DNA of 64,000 nt, taken from positions 783,276-847,275 of the forward strand of contig LNAC01000339.1 of assembly GCA_002007465.1 (NCBI GenBank). Reading direction: 5' to 3'. The DNA comes from Ailurus styani (lineage: Eukaryota > Chordata > Mammalia > Carnivora > Ailuridae). Below the pieces are notes generated by a model that did no database searches, was not told the origin of the DNA, and was given only the letters and a program-made list of their open reading frames with translations. Shown piece by piece: positions 20,986-33,905 of this stretch. How positions within the stretch are numbered: the stretch's first letter is position 1; the number at the start of each line of letters is the position of its first letter. Made by a program: the position numbers and the translations under genes.

Positions 20986-23900
20986 GAAGCGGGTCAAAAG
21001 AACAGCTCTTGTTGAGAGATCTTAATTTTTCAATATGCTACCTCCTACTCTATAAAATTAACTACATTTTTGTTTAACATTTTTAGTAGACAGCAAATAA
21101 CAAAGTTAAGGATCAAAGTTTAGTTGGATGGGTTTGTGTGATATATGTTGTCCTTGATGTTTTGGTAGGGTCTGGGATTACTAATACCAGTGTTCACATC
21201 TATGGCATTAGTCTGGGCAATAATATTACACTGCTATAGAACTTAATATAAAATACCTCATACTTCAGTATTTTTATTTAAGTATTTAGATGATGATTTT
21301 AGAATCCACGTGTTTTTATTACTTCCTACAGCTCTCCTTTTTTTTTATTATATCCAAAACTTTTGCTACATGAAGCAATAAAATTGAAATGGAGGAAATT
21401 GCATTATTAAACATAAAAACTTGCTTGACCAAGTCACCACTGATACCTAATATTCACACAACTTCAAATGAGAATCTTATGATTCTTTGGGGAAAATAGA
21501 GAACAAGTTCAGGAAACATAGCCATTAGGAGAGAAATTTCAATTTTGCAAGTGCAAGGAAAAAAAAAACATCAAACTATGAGTTTAGAAAAAATTATTAG
21601 AGACCTCTAGAAAGCTTGAAGCCAATTTAATTAATGCAACCAATCTACTTTCCTTTGTACACTATAAGAAAAATCTGTAATCTGAAGATCTGCTTTCCAA
21701 AGTTTATGGAATTTTGCAATATACATTTCAAAACTAAATGAATTTTTGCTGTCTATGGAATTAATCTTGGTGTTACCCCTCTCATGTAAAGTCCACTGTT
21801 AATTATCCTGGGTTATAGATTATGATATAAATAAATCTTCACCTCACTAATAAGAGTCATATGTGGTAGTATGAAAAATTAATACAACCTATTTTTAAAA
21901 AACCAAAATGTAAAAACAAATATTTGAAATTGTCTTCTGGGTTTTGGGATACTATAAAGAAAGAGATTTACATTATCAAAACTGCCAGTTAACAGATCAT
22001 GCATTTCTGGAAAGACTAGACCATTAATGTGCCACAGGTATTCTTGCATAGGTGATTGGTGGAGTGTTCAAAAGTCTTTTGTAGAACAGTTTCAGTGTTA
22101 ACACAATAGTACTCACTTACAGATACAATATTAATTCATTTTAATAAGATACTATTCTTCTAGCCCTATAGAATGTTATTTCAGTAGGAAATATTTGGAA
22201 GGAGTACTGAATAGAAAAAAAAAAGACAGAAAGGCAGGCTGGTGTGGGGAAGGCAGGAGGGAGATAAAGAGACAGAAGGATATTCTTTTGGCAGGTAACA
22301 GAAGATTTATGACATGTATACACAGTATGATATAAGCTATCTTAATCAAGATTCCTTCTTATCACAGACATAAAGAATTTTAGACACTTAAGTGGATATA
22401 AGGAAATTGTTTTAGGTTAATTATGTAGTTACTGACTAAAATCTGATGGTTTCTTTATTAACCAAGACATTAACCAGAAAACATAATGATTTCTCTAAGG
22501 AAAATAATTATTTTTCCAGTAATTAATTGGCCAACATATTACTGGTTTAACATGTCTTCATTTTTTCTTCCTATTAAGTAAATACAATATTGAAGGTAAA
22601 TATCTGTTTCATTAAATTTAAATAATCAAATATTTATACACCAATATATACTTATATTTAACAAATTCCTCAAATATAATTCCAAGGTCGTGTTTGGAGA
22701 TGAGCCATTTAATAAGATTATTGTATAATTGCTAACAAGAGCTATTAATAGCTATTAATTCATGTAAATTATTTTTAGTCTATTTACACTGCTATTCTAT
22801 TAAAATAGCTTCTGATTATATAAGGTTTTATTTACTTCAAGAAGCTGTGTTGCCTTATGCAACGTTTTGAAAGCCTTAGGGTAGACGTGTACATGCTAAA
22901 ATTCATGAATTATCCATTCTTTCATTCTTTTATGCAGCCATTTGTCCATCCACATAATGTGAAGTATAAAACAATAATTAGTGAACCTCTGATTGTACTT
23001 TATGAAGTGACATAAAAGGGATGGTCCTCTCTTGTAGTACTGGTTTTCCTGTGCAATGTTGTGGTAAAGAAAAACTTGGCAATAAGGATTTCACAGTGTA
23101 ATGCCAAAGCCTGTGCATAAGATACAAAGGAAAAATACTTAGGTGCATTCTAGTTGGAAAGTGTCCATCAAATACTTTGTAACAAATATAATCTTCAATA
23201 ACAATAATATCATACCCAGTTCAACTAAATTTGAAAATAGACAAGAGCTATATTCCCATGTCTTAAGTAGAACAAATCTGTTAAACACTTAAATTCAAAT
23301 AATATATTTTAAGGAGAGGTTTTTTTTGGGTTTTTTTTTCCCCCGGAATGTCGTGTCTATTTAAATCCACAAACCTGATATTATTATGCATCACTGACTA
23401 TGTTTCTTGTTAGAGTGGACAACAAAATTGACAAGCTAGAGCATAGATTAGGAAAATCAGTCAGCGTAAAACTATAGTTCAAGCAGGATTTAGAGCAAGT
23501 AAATTGTCTGTAAATTATAGCACCTTATCTTCAAAGTTTTATAAATTGAATAAGTTGTACTTCCTAAAATTGAAGTAGACATCTAGTCAATTTTTTGTAG
23601 TAAGAAATGGTTATGGTGTTAAAATACACATTTTATCTTCTGTTCAGTGCTTGAGGTATGAAAGATGAATCTCATCTTTACATAAAATCAAAATGCATTT
23701 CACACCGTGAACTTTTTACAAACCAGTTTGAGCAGAACACTCATTAAGAGTAATGGAAATTGAACATATACAGACACTGTTACACCACAACAAAATTTAA
23801 ATCTCTAATGTACAGGATATTACTGAGCATGAAAGATTCATGAGTTGAGTTGGGATCTTAAAATTAAAAGGTATATAATTTGGTTTACAAATCAAATCCA

Positions 23901-24205
23901 TCTCTCCATGTTTGCAGAACTTGCTATTTTGTCACCAAATGTTGCTACAACTAGAAAAGTAGTTCCTTGCTATCTTAACCAGGTGCAATATAGCTAGCGC
24001 AATCAGTGTAAAGCAAATGAATGCATGTGTGTTCATATTGGGAATTTATGGCAAAAACTTGAGTGGGTGCTGGGAAAAACTGAAATGTGTCCTTTCCTGC
24101 TCTGGAAATGTTTCACTAGCATTCTAACTAGCGTTTGAAATTATTTCTCAAACCTTCTCTCTCATACCTAACTGTTCTTTAGTTGCCAGATTTATATATG
24201 AGTTG
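20986..24205. other. Unannotated AT-rich DNA (about 3.2 kb)
   Basis: No repeat family, exon or RNA gene recognised. Frames are short and unlike proteins. It includes a T/G-run patch near 23320-23345 ('tttttttgggttttttttt'). Confidence 0.6.
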
Positions 24206-24562
24206 GTCAATGTCTAAGCTAGGGCTGCCATAACCAAATGCTCTAGACTACATGGCTTAAATGACAGAAAGTTATTTTCTCACAGTTCTGGAGGCTGGAA
24301 GCTGAAGATCAAGGTTCCAGCAGAACTGGTTTCCCCTGAGGCCTCTCTTTGGCTTGCAGTTGGCCTCCTTCTCACTGTGTCCTCATATGGCCTTTCTTTT
24401 ATGCACATATGTTCCTGGCATCTCTCTCTCTTCTGATAAGGTCACTAATCCTATTGGATTAGAGCCCCACCCTTACAACCTCATTTAACCTTAATTACTT
24501 TCTTAAAGGCCCTGTGTGTAAATACAGTTGCATTGAGGGATAGGACTTCAACCTGTGATTTT

Positions 24563-24755
24563 TTTTTTTAAAGATTTATTTATTTCACAGAGGGAGAGAG
24601 ATCACAAGGAGGCAGAGAGGCAGGCAGAGAGAGAGAGGGGGAAGCAGGCTCCCCGCTGAGCAGGGAGCCCGATGCGGGCCTCGATCCCAGGACCCTGGGA
24701 TCATGACCTGAGCCGAAAGCAGAGGCTTTAACCCACTGAGCCACCCAGGCGCCCC
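24563..24755 (-). mobile_element. Young SINEC (copy A) inside LTR
   Basis: Near-consensus reverse copy: 'gatgcgggcctcgatcccag', 'gagccacccaggcgcccc'. Target copies 'aacctgtgatttt' lie at 24550 and 24756. Confidence 0.96.
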
Positions 24756-24768
24756 AACCTGTGATTTT

Positions 24769-24975
24769 TTTATTAATTTATTTATTTTATATTTTTTTAG
24801 AGAGAGAGAGAGAAAGAAAGAGAACAGGGGAAGGGGGAGAAGGGGAGAGAATTTCCAGCAGACTCCCTGCCGACAGGGGACCCTGATGTGGGACTGTTTC
24901 TCAGGACCCTGAGATCATGACCTGAACTGAAACCAAGAGGCGGACATTTAACCCACTGAGCCACCCAGGTGCCCC
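24769..24975 (-). mobile_element. Older SINEC (copy B) inside LTR
   Basis: Diverged reverse copy ('gtttctcaggaccctgagat', 'gagccacccaggtgcccc') directly to the right of copy A. Its flanking repeats use the same target word: 'acctgtga' at 24757-24764 and 24979-24986. It shares orientation with copy A. Confidence 0.93.
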
Positions 24976-25164
24976 TCCACCTGTGAATTTTGAAGAGAAA
25001 TAATTCAGTGCGTAACAGTCCATCATTAAATATTCTTTCTCTTGTTACCCTAAAAGTCAAGATTTGGTTTCAGTTGTAGCCTCTATGGGTAAACTAGTTG
25101 TGTGTATTTAGATGGTATTTTACATAATTATTTTCTGGTGGGAAATATTTACACCGAGGTGAAT

Positions 25165-25620
25165 ATAAATAAGAAGCAGTGTAATTTAGTGGCTAAGCCC
25201 TTTGACCTAGGCCAGGCTGCCTGGATGTGTATCCTAGCTCTACCACTTACTGGCTGAGAGACCTTGGGGAAAGTTACCTTCCTATGCCTGTCTTTTTATT
25301 GTGTAACATTGGCCTAAATGCTTTATTTTTTACTTTAAAAAAATTTTTTTAAAGACTTTATTCATCCATTAGAGAGAGATGGAGAGCACAAGAAGGCAGA
25401 ACAGCAGGGAGAAGCAGGCTCCCTGCTGAGCAAGGAGCCCAACGCAGGGCTTGATCCCAGGACCTTGGGGACCTGAGCCAAAGGCAACCGCTTAACCAAC
25501 GGAGCCACCCAGGCGCCCAGGCTAAATGCGTTAAATGCAGTTCACAATGTATTAGAAAAGCTCCTGGTAAATAGTAAATGCCTTACAAGTATTAGCAATT
25601 TTTATTATTGAAGATGCTCT
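25165..25620 (+). repeat. MIR, split by SINE
   Basis: Plus-strand MIR: 'cagtgtaatttagtggctaa', 'ggctgcctggatgtgtatcc', 'taccacttactggctgagag', 'accttggggaaagtta'. It resumes after the SINE with 'ctcctggtaaatagtaaatg', equivalent to the MIR 'cctggcacatagtaagcgc' end. Confidence 0.85.
25344..25518 (-). mobile_element. SINEC inside MIR, reverse
   Basis: 'aaagactttattcatccatt' to 'gagccacccaggcgccc'. Target-site duplication 'cctaaatgctt' (25313-25323) and 'ggctaaatgcgtt' (25520-25532), imperfect. Confidence 0.94.
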
Positions 25621-25689
25621 ATATATTCTATATATCTGAATATTTAGAGGGATATTCTGTTCTTTTTTAAGAGAAGGAAAATTCTAAAA

Positions 25690-26130
25690 ATGTTTTTAAT
25701 TGCAAGTTGGTGGGGTGTATAGACTCAGGTGTCAGGTTGCCTTGGTTTGTATTCTGGCTCTATCACTCCTTAGCTTAAAGTCCTCTGAGAAGTCGCTTGA
25801 CCTCTTTAAGCTTAATTTTTTTATGGATAAATGACAATTAAAAATAGCACTTCAGGGACGCCTGGGGTCTCAGTTGATTAAGTGTCTGCCTTTGGCTCAG
25901 GTCATGATCCTGGGGTCCTGGGATTGAGCCCTGCATCAGGCTCCTTGCTCAGTGGGGAGACTGCTTCTCCCTTTGCCTGCTGCTCCCCCTGCTTGTATTC
26001 TCTCTCTGACAAATAAATAAGCAAAATCTTGAAAAAAAAATAGCACTTCATAGGGGTGTTGTGACCATTACGTGCAGCATTGTAGACAAAGTACTTAGTG
26101 CATTGCTTGTCACAAAATAAGAATTTTTAC
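25690..26130 (+). repeat. MIR, split by SINE
   Basis: Second plus-strand MIR: 'actcaggtgtcaggttgcct', 'gtattctggctctatcac', 'agtcgcttgacctcttta', then after the SINE 'taggggtgttgtgaccatta', 'gtacttagtgcattgcttgt'. Confidence 0.85.
25855..26036 (+). mobile_element. SINEC inside MIR
   Basis: 'gggacgcctggggtctcagt' through 'aaataaataagcaaaatctt'. Perfect target-site duplication 'aaaatagcacttca' at 25841-25854 and 26037-26050. Confidence 0.95.
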
Positions 26131-28909
26131 TTACGGTTTTTCACTTATATAAATATAGTAGTGAACACCCTTTAATTTAACTGTTTACTAAATGTCTGCT
26201 TCATACTTATTTTTTTAATTTGGCCAAAGCTGAGCAATAGCCCAAATCTTCCCGACCGGTACTGCTGCAATTTGATTTTCCTTCTACTTCTAGGGGAAGT
26301 TTTGAGTAGGCAAATAGAGAAGGTGCTCAGCTGACAAAGCAGTCTCTGTGGAGTGATTTAGTTTTTTTGAAGTTTGGGTAGATACTGAGCAGTGCCATTG
26401 TTTCATGTCTAAGTCTGTGGGAAAGAAATGCCTAAGTAGCTACTATATTCTGATAAAACAAAGTCACCCCATTTAGGGCCATTCTCTAAATGGTGGGTGC
26501 AGTAGAGGAAAGCTCTCCAAGAAAATGTAAGATTTTAAGGAGGAACTGGGTCATTTAATGGCAGGTTAGTAGGCTTATTAGATTCCTTACAGTTATACCC
26601 ATTTCTTCAACCCAGAAGTTGCACATCTTGTCATTTATCTTTAGAAAGTAATAGGACAAGCGTGCAAAATGTAAATATGAAGATATCCTGTAAAAAATTG
26701 AAAAAGTAGTTTATAGATTTATATGATTTTACTTATTTGTATGCTTGTTTTCACTTCATATGTGTATAAAAATATACAGATGAATATCTATACCTATATA
26801 TACCAAAATAACAGTGATTATCTTGGGATGCTTGGAATTTGTGTTCCTCAGGATATTTGATAATTGATATTTAATATATAGCTAGATATGCAGTTTTATC
26901 ATCATCATCATGATAACAAAATAAAATAGGACCTGGAGTTGGCAGTAATTTATAATTCAGATCCTGCAAGTAATAGTCATGACCCTAGGCCAAATGATGT
27001 ACATTCTGTTTCTCACTTCCCTCATTTATCAAAAGGAAACAAGAAAACAGACTTTTGTCGCATAAGATTTCTGTCCTGTATCTCATAAACAAGATGAAAA
27101 ATATGAAAATTCTTTGCAATGTTCAAAGAACAATTTAAATGTCAGATATTAGGGTTAGTGGCAATAAAAATAATAGTAACGATGATTCTCATCCCAGATG
27201 ATTAAAGGATAAGTGTACATTTTGCTTTCTTTGTAGGACATATTCTTTGGAAACACAGCTCCCATTAAAAGCCCATTCTGTGCAGAAATTTAAACTAAAT
27301 GCATCATAAATTGACAAGAATGACTGTATTTGGACACCGCTGATGAAAGAATGAGGCCAGCATAACGGAAGCCGCGGTGCTCAGGGCCACTGTGCTCTAG
27401 TTTTATCCCAGCTGGCCGAACCACGGGAGCTTTTGCACAGACACTATCAACATATTGCTTGTTCAGTCAGAGTTTATCTTGCTTCAGTTATTGGGGCTCT
27501 AACAAAGCTGTGGAGGTAAAGAAGCCTCAGCTCCTCCACGTGCCTGGAGAGAGGATTAGAGGGTTTCTTTTCTTTAGGTAACTGTGTCTGGTCTCTGTAT
27601 TTGGAGGGCTTATTTTTAATAACTGAAGAGAAAAAGGCAAAGTGAAATTTTTTTTCTGGGAGACTGGAAAGGCAGTACGATTTGTGATAAAAGCAGCTTC
27701 TTTCAATAAACTAAATGACACAGATTTAATTGCCCATCACTTCTGTGCATCCAACTTAGAGCCCCATTCTCTTGGCCAGCACAATTTTGAGGAAAACAAA
27801 TGCAAGAAGGAAGAAATTTCTTCCTTTTCTTCTTCTTCTTTTTAATCTTTTAGCTATTTCTTTGTTGCTTACATGTAGGAAAATGTATAAAATGCATCTC
27901 ATGAATTGTTCTTTAAACTGAAGTTGAGTCTCTAACACCATCTCATCACTGGGCATTATTTTACAGGATGGTAGCTGTCAAAAAACTACATTAAATCTAA
28001 CACATGGCAGACTTCATCTTAGAGTCCGTGAGTGTAAGTCTTAGGATGAGCATATAGCCAGTGTAATCAATGCTGAAATGTTGGCTTTGTATCTGGTTAC
28101 TGCACTGAAAGCTAACAGTCATGATTCAAATTGTGCATGTAATGTAAGTCCCAAATCCTTATATTATCTACTAGGGAATTTTAGAAGATTAGAGAATATA
28201 CATGTAAAACACAGTGCCTATTCTATTAATTCATTGGGGTAATAGATTATCCAGGAAAAATATTTCCTTTCAAAACTTACAGATTGCTCATGTAAATGAT
28301 TTTTACTGATCTAGACTCCTGAGTAATTTAGGACTGAACAGGGCTTATTTGTTTCATAAGAAATGTTGTCTTCTGATCTATTATACATTTCCAAAATAAA
28401 TGTATCTTTCAAAGAACTTCCTTTTTTGCCTTTCCTCCCACTTTTTAGTACCATTGATTCATAGTGTTACACTCAGCTTATATGCTAATGTGTGTCTTTT
28501 TGACAGAGAAAAAAGGGTGGAGTTAGAGATAACTTCTCTCTGAAGGTGGCTACTCATTTTTAAGATGGTTAATGAGACTCTGTGGGCAGGTCTTGATTTC
28601 TTCTGTGCAAGTTATCTTGGTAAAACATACTTACTTGAGGTTAGACACACAGACTACCACGGTCCACTCAGCTGACAAGTCAACTCCTGTCCCAGGTGGT
28701 GGAGAACCAGTTAGTATGTGTTTACTTAAGGTCAGAAAGCTATTTACCAGCAAGAGACTAGTGAGACACATGCAGTATAAGCCCCCCTCTCTGATACTGG
28801 GAGAAAGAGACTTCAAGAAGTTACACATGTCTGCTGGGAGTTCATCAGTCTAGTCACTTGGCAAAATATGTGTGTCCCCAAAGTCCTTTGTAACCACTTT
28901 ATTTCATGC
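26131..28909. other. Unannotated DNA with a CpG-richer patch
   Basis: About 2.8 kb with no repeat family or exon recognised. The stretch 27335-27545 is more GC-rich than its surroundings and has clustered CpGs ('aacggaagccgcggtgctc', 'ggccgaaccacggg', 'ctccacgtgc'). I cannot tell whether it is regulatory. The TTC-rich 27815-27842 is a short simple repeat. Confidence 0.55.
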
Positions 28910-29610
28910 TCTATTTATATTTATTGAACTCATTCTGCCTCTGCACACTATTGTAGAAGCCAGGCATTTAAGATGAATAAGGAGAGTCTTTTTCCTTTCA
29001 GAAGAAGGAGAGGCATAAATACATGAAGTACAAGATATAGTACCCAATAAATATCACTAATATTGGATGTGTTGGTGCTGTCATAGAAATACATAGTAAA
29101 TATTATGGCATCACAGAATAAGAAGTGTTTAATTATGCCTGGAGGATTCTAGAAGGCTTTAAAGAATGGGTGATATTGGAACTGGGCTTGCCAATTGAAT
29201 ACAGAGGATTGGAAATTGGAAGACATTTTGTAGATGGAAAAAAACAGACTGAAGGCTTAAAGATAAATTTATAATTCTTGGGAATAGCCTTATATGCAGA
29301 GAGTAATTATATTTTGTTTAGAGTTGCAGTTCAAGCAGATAAAGTTGGGACCCATTTGGGAAAGATCTTGAATGATGTGCTAAGTATCTTGGACTTTATT
29401 CCTGAAGCAATGAAATGCTAGCTATTTGGAAAGTATCATTAGGCAAAGGCAAAGATAACATCATGTTGCCGAAAATTACCTCCAATAAAAATGTGGGAAA
29501 TAGCCTGCAGTTGGGGATTGGGCTAGGAGGAGACTGCAGGCAGAGTCCGTTATAAGAATCATGAAGTAATGTAGGAAGAGAACACAAGAGGATAGACATT
29601 GCTCACAGTT
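28910..29610 (-). repeat. L2 LINE relic, reverse
   Basis: Inverted L2 order: 'tttattgaactcattctgcc', 'ttaagatgaataaggaga', 'attctagaaggctttaaaga', 'gaaagatcttgaatgatgtg', 'cttggactttattcctgaag', 'gtatcattaggcaaaggc'. About 700 bp, non-coding. Confidence 0.6.
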
Positions 29611-32600
29611 CAGTGGCAAGTGGCGCAGCTCCTGCTTCATATGATGTGATTTTATTGACTGAAGAACATGAATTTAAGAATCTCCATGAGGCGAGAAAAT
29701 TTACATCAACGATATAAACAATTCTGTGTAAGTTACTTAGATGAGGTTGGGATTTCTGTGCCAACCTTCTATGAAAATTAAGTTTTTAAAATTTATTTTC
29801 CCTTCCTTTTTATTCTAGCTAAAATGTTGGTGGGTTGGTAAAAGTCTGCTGATTCAATCACGTATTCAATCCATATTCAGTAAATCTTTATGGATTGTTT
29901 TCATATGTTAGAATCTATGATAAATGCAGGAGGTTAAATTAGATACGGCCTCTGTCTATTGGCATCTCACTATTGAATGACCACAGAGACATGATGCTGT
30001 ATGTCCGAAAATAGCATAATGATCCTATGTTTCACAATTTTACATGTGATATTTTTGGGAAAATTCCCATTAGATATCCAGAGAAATCCATTTGTTTTTA
30101 ATAAGTCCATTTAAAAATATAATTTTGGGACACAATGTCTCCACTTCATTTTGAGGAAATGATTGCACATTGTTTGTTGTTAATGAAACAGAGGACATTG
30201 TGCTAAACCATCAGTACAGTGATAAGCTAATCAGGTTGTTGGATTTCTATATTTTGGATAATTCTGGTCCACAGAAAACATTTGTTACCCCTGTAGTTTG
30301 ATCTGTAAACATATGATTTTTTTTCTTTCCTTTATTCATTTTTTTCTTAATTGACATAAACCCTTTCTACAAGATAAAACTAGAGGGCCTATAATAGCTA
30401 CCCAACAATTTATTAGGGATAAGAATGTAACTATGTTATTGGTTTTAGGCCAGAGTAAGTAAATTCAGAAATGTCCATTTATTTCTTATTTTGAGACTGG
30501 GTATATTTACCTAAGCAAAACCTTTGCTCAGCAGGAAATACAGTTTGGGAGTAAGTGAACATTTGAGAATGTGCTGTGGAAAACATGAAGCTAAGTTTCA
30601 ACAGTTCTGTTTCTGAGAAAAAAAAAATTCTTCCCTTAAACAACTATTTATCTATAAAGTAAATCATTTTCTTTTTAAATCCAGTCTTATCAAAATGGCC
30701 CTACTTAATGGTCAAGAGTGTGGAGTTTGGAGAATAAGATATAATGGATGGCACTAATGTATCCATCTTAGTTAATTACATGGAAACTTTTGGAACTTGA
30801 ATAATGTTTATTGTTGATGTCCATCTCCTGCTGAGTGCTGCTCCTATTGAATGTCACAGAATTTTATTTACCCTCAATTTTAAAAGAGTGTTCTGTAATC
30901 CCGGAGCTTATTGTATTAACTCCTCCTCTAAACAAGGGCATAGATGCAAATAAAGAGGTTATTAAAATCGGCTGTAAAGACATAGATCTTTCATTAAAAG
31001 TTTCTAGACAAGCAGAAACACATAAGCTTAACTCAAGGAGATTAACATGGTTAGGTTAGAGGCTAATTGTGTTTTGCATCTGAAATGTAATAAAAGTTTG
31101 TACCCTTCGGGGGAAAATACAGCTAAGGTTCATCAATTTTTACCATCTTTAATTCTGCAAACCCTGGAAAACTAATTCAGAGCAATAGTACGGCTAGTTA
31201 AGATGATAAATCTCTAATTAAACATGGAGCTATCTTCTTAAATGAATAATCTGTATCTAGATCTCAATGTGTCTCAGCATATTTAACTGTCTGTATGTGG
31301 GAGAAAAATCAAAGTAAGTCCATAATTTTCAAGGTAGAGTTTGAGTTATTTGGAAATGCTATTGACATGAGTGTAAATTATTAATATCATAATTTCCTAA
31401 AAGCAATTTTTGCCACTTCATGATAAGAACTTTATGAAAATTTTATTATAATTTTTCCAGCCAATTACTTTGTCAGAGGACTACAAGATAGATTCTTTAA
31501 AGCCTGAGTTTCTGTCTAAATCATGTTGAAATATGAAATGCTTCAGAACTATCATGGAAGGGCACTGGTCTTGTGTGTGGAACTAAGATTACAACTCAAG
31601 CAGGAACGTTTTGTTTTCCAAATGTGATTTTTGCTGTTTGTTTTATGTTTGTAAAATAGCTTTTAGTAAAGTTATGAGTTAAGATTTAACGTGCAAGATT
31701 TATAAATTTATTAGAAGTATTTGATTTTATAATTATTATAACTTGTTTATGGAGTGAATATTCATGGATAGTTCAATCTGCAGTAGACTAAAAGCTGAGA
31801 ATTTTGCCTATTGTATGAGCAAAATCAACCAAAAGGGAGGAAATTACTGTTTCACTTTGTCATGGATGTGAACACACATACACATAAAATCATTTAAACT
31901 ATCTATTAAAATCTATATATTATGACAAAAAATGTTGGCAAGGTTATCTATGGCTTATAGTTGTATACTGGGTGGCTAAAGTCGACAGTGCTAAAAAAAA
32001 GAGAAAATAAATAGTTTTAAACTTTAAACAATTATAAGGTGAAATGAGTAAATCAGATTTCATTTGAAAATACCTAGATCTGATAAGGAACAACCTGACA
32101 TGTGAAGGCAGAGAAATTTTACCCCATGACTCCCAAAGAATGAATGTTCCATGAGTCTACAGAAGAAAGATCTAAAAAAAAAGATGGGGGATTTACACTG
32201 TTAGGGGTGATTAGACTATTTATTGTGGACTTGCTTTGTAGACAGAACTCAGTGACTTTAGATGCACGGGCTTTAAACTAGGAAATCAAAGACCTTAATA
32301 AAGAAGACTCAGTTGCTAGATGCTAGCCTCTATACAGCTACTTTGTTGACACTTTGTCATATTCAATTATTAGAAGTTTGAAGTAAAAGAAAGGTGACAA
32401 GAAAATGGAAGTTAAAAAAACCCCAAAAACAAGAACAACAAAATAACGTGTTGTAGGAGATCTTGGGACCAATCTGAAAAGACAAGCTTCTAACTGTATT
32501 TCCAATGTGCCTTTTTCATTTTGTGATGTTGTAAAAATAGGGTCTTCATTAGATACCTCTGGTGTTTACAATCCCCACAATAGAAATAAAAAGGAAATGA

Positions 32601-33501
32601 GATGTTCCATTTTTAATATTACACATACAATCATTTTAGAGTGTGGAGGTTAATTCCCTCCACAAAAGTGCATGAAAGGAATTAAAGGAAACAACTTGAA
32701 CATTTTAATTTTTTTCTTGCATTTCAAGGAGAGGAATTAGGCACCAAAACACAAAACAATTATATGTGTAATTTAAAATACATATTGATTTTTTTCAGAG
32801 CAACAGATAGGCAATAGCACTAAAGTATAAAGCTTACCTTGCATAAAGGAAACATTTTCTACCTCATAACACAAAACTAAAAGGACAACTGTAGCAGATG
32901 CCTCACTCACCAAGATGATACTGATAATAACATGAATCCTAATCATTGTTACTTAGAAGGAACACATGAAACTAGACATAGACAGAAGTACCATTTAAAT
33001 TTTCCTCCTAACTCCCTGTTATTTTACAGAATTTGCTGCCACGTTTATTTAGAAACCACTGAATCCCAAGGAACCTTTGATCGAATCAACAGCCCCAAAC
33101 CTTTCAACTTGCTCTTAGCCAGATAGCATTGCAGATATCATAGAAACTAATAAGAACATGCTTTGAGTTCTAATATTAAAGATGAGAAAGAAAGTTTTCC
33201 TCCTGTACTCTTTGGCAAGTTCCTCTACTTTTGGCACTTCCAAGTGCAAAATGTTTGTGAGCTCCTTTGGAATGATTCCTTCATTTCTTTTCAAATTACC
33301 AGACTGAATCTTATATACAAAGTTCCACCTTGTATTGGGCACAGTGAAGTTAGAAGTAAAGGGAATGCCCAGATCCTGAAGTCCAAAGGCAGATGTATTG
33401 TGTGAAACTTGAATTTGTGTCCTGTTTGGTCAGTTGTGTTCAGATGTATATAGTCATGTCAAGAAATGTCCGGAAATGAAATGTAGAGAAAATCAAAGTG
33501 T
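29611..33501. other. Unannotated DNA (about 3.9 kb)
   Basis: No repeat family, exon or RNA gene recognised. The longest frames (74-80 codons, 30835-31059 and 33163-33405) show no domain, signal peptide or family resemblance I can support. This is part of the SINE-free stretch. Confidence 0.6.
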
Positions 33502-33506
33502 GTGTA

Positions 33507-33900
33507 TGCTATGGATTGAATTGTGCCCCACAAATTTCATATGTTAAAGCCCCAGACCCTGAACCCCAAATTGCCAATGTGACTATATTTGGAGATAGGA
33601 CTTCTAGGAAGTAACTGAAGTTAAATGAGGTTGTAGAGATAGGACCCGAATATGATAGGGATGGTGCCCTTATGGGAGAAGGAAGAGAAACCAGAGCTCA
33701 CATTTTCTCTGATATGTGAGACACAGTAAGAAGGCAGGCATCTGTGATACACGAGAGAGTACTCACTAGATACTGAACCTGCTGGCACTTTGATCTCAGA
33801 AGCCAGTCTTCAGAACTGTGAGAAAATAAATTTTTGTTATTTAAGTCACCCACTCTATTTTTTTGATATTTTGTTATGGCAGACTAAACTGACTAATGCA
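33507..33900 (+). mobile_element. Solo LTR (MaLR/ERVL-like)
   Basis: 394-bp element starting 'tgctatggattgaattgtgc' and ending 'aaactgactaatgca' (TG...CA). A perfect 5-bp target-site duplication 'gtgta' lies at 33502-33506 and 33901-33905. Near its 3' end, 'gtgagaaaataaatttttgt' supplies an AATAAA polyadenylation signal. Length, TG/CA ends and 5-bp duplication fit MaLR-type LTRs. No viral gene adjoins it. Same family as the element at 24211, in the opposite orientation. Confidence 0.8.
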
Positions 33901-33905
33901 GTGTA

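Larger units (their letters stand above)
24211..25017 (-). mobile_element. Solo LTR (MaLR/ERVL-like), reverse, with two SINEs
   Basis: The LTR body reads 'agggctgccataaccaaatg', 'gttattttctcacagttctg', 'aggcctctctttggcttgca', 'ctaatcctattggattagag', 'taaatacagttgcattgagg'. It starts TG at 24211 and ends CA at 25017. Flanks 'gtcaa' (24206-24210) and 'gtcca' (25018-25022) are consistent with a 5-bp target-site duplication. It is the reverse complement of the same family seen at 33507. No internal retroviral gene is present, so it is a solo LTR. The family name is inferred from structure and memory. Confidence 0.7.

Noticed and set aside
33507..33900. Endogenous retrovirus with genes
   Set aside because: Only an LTR with its own target-site duplication is present; no internal coding region.
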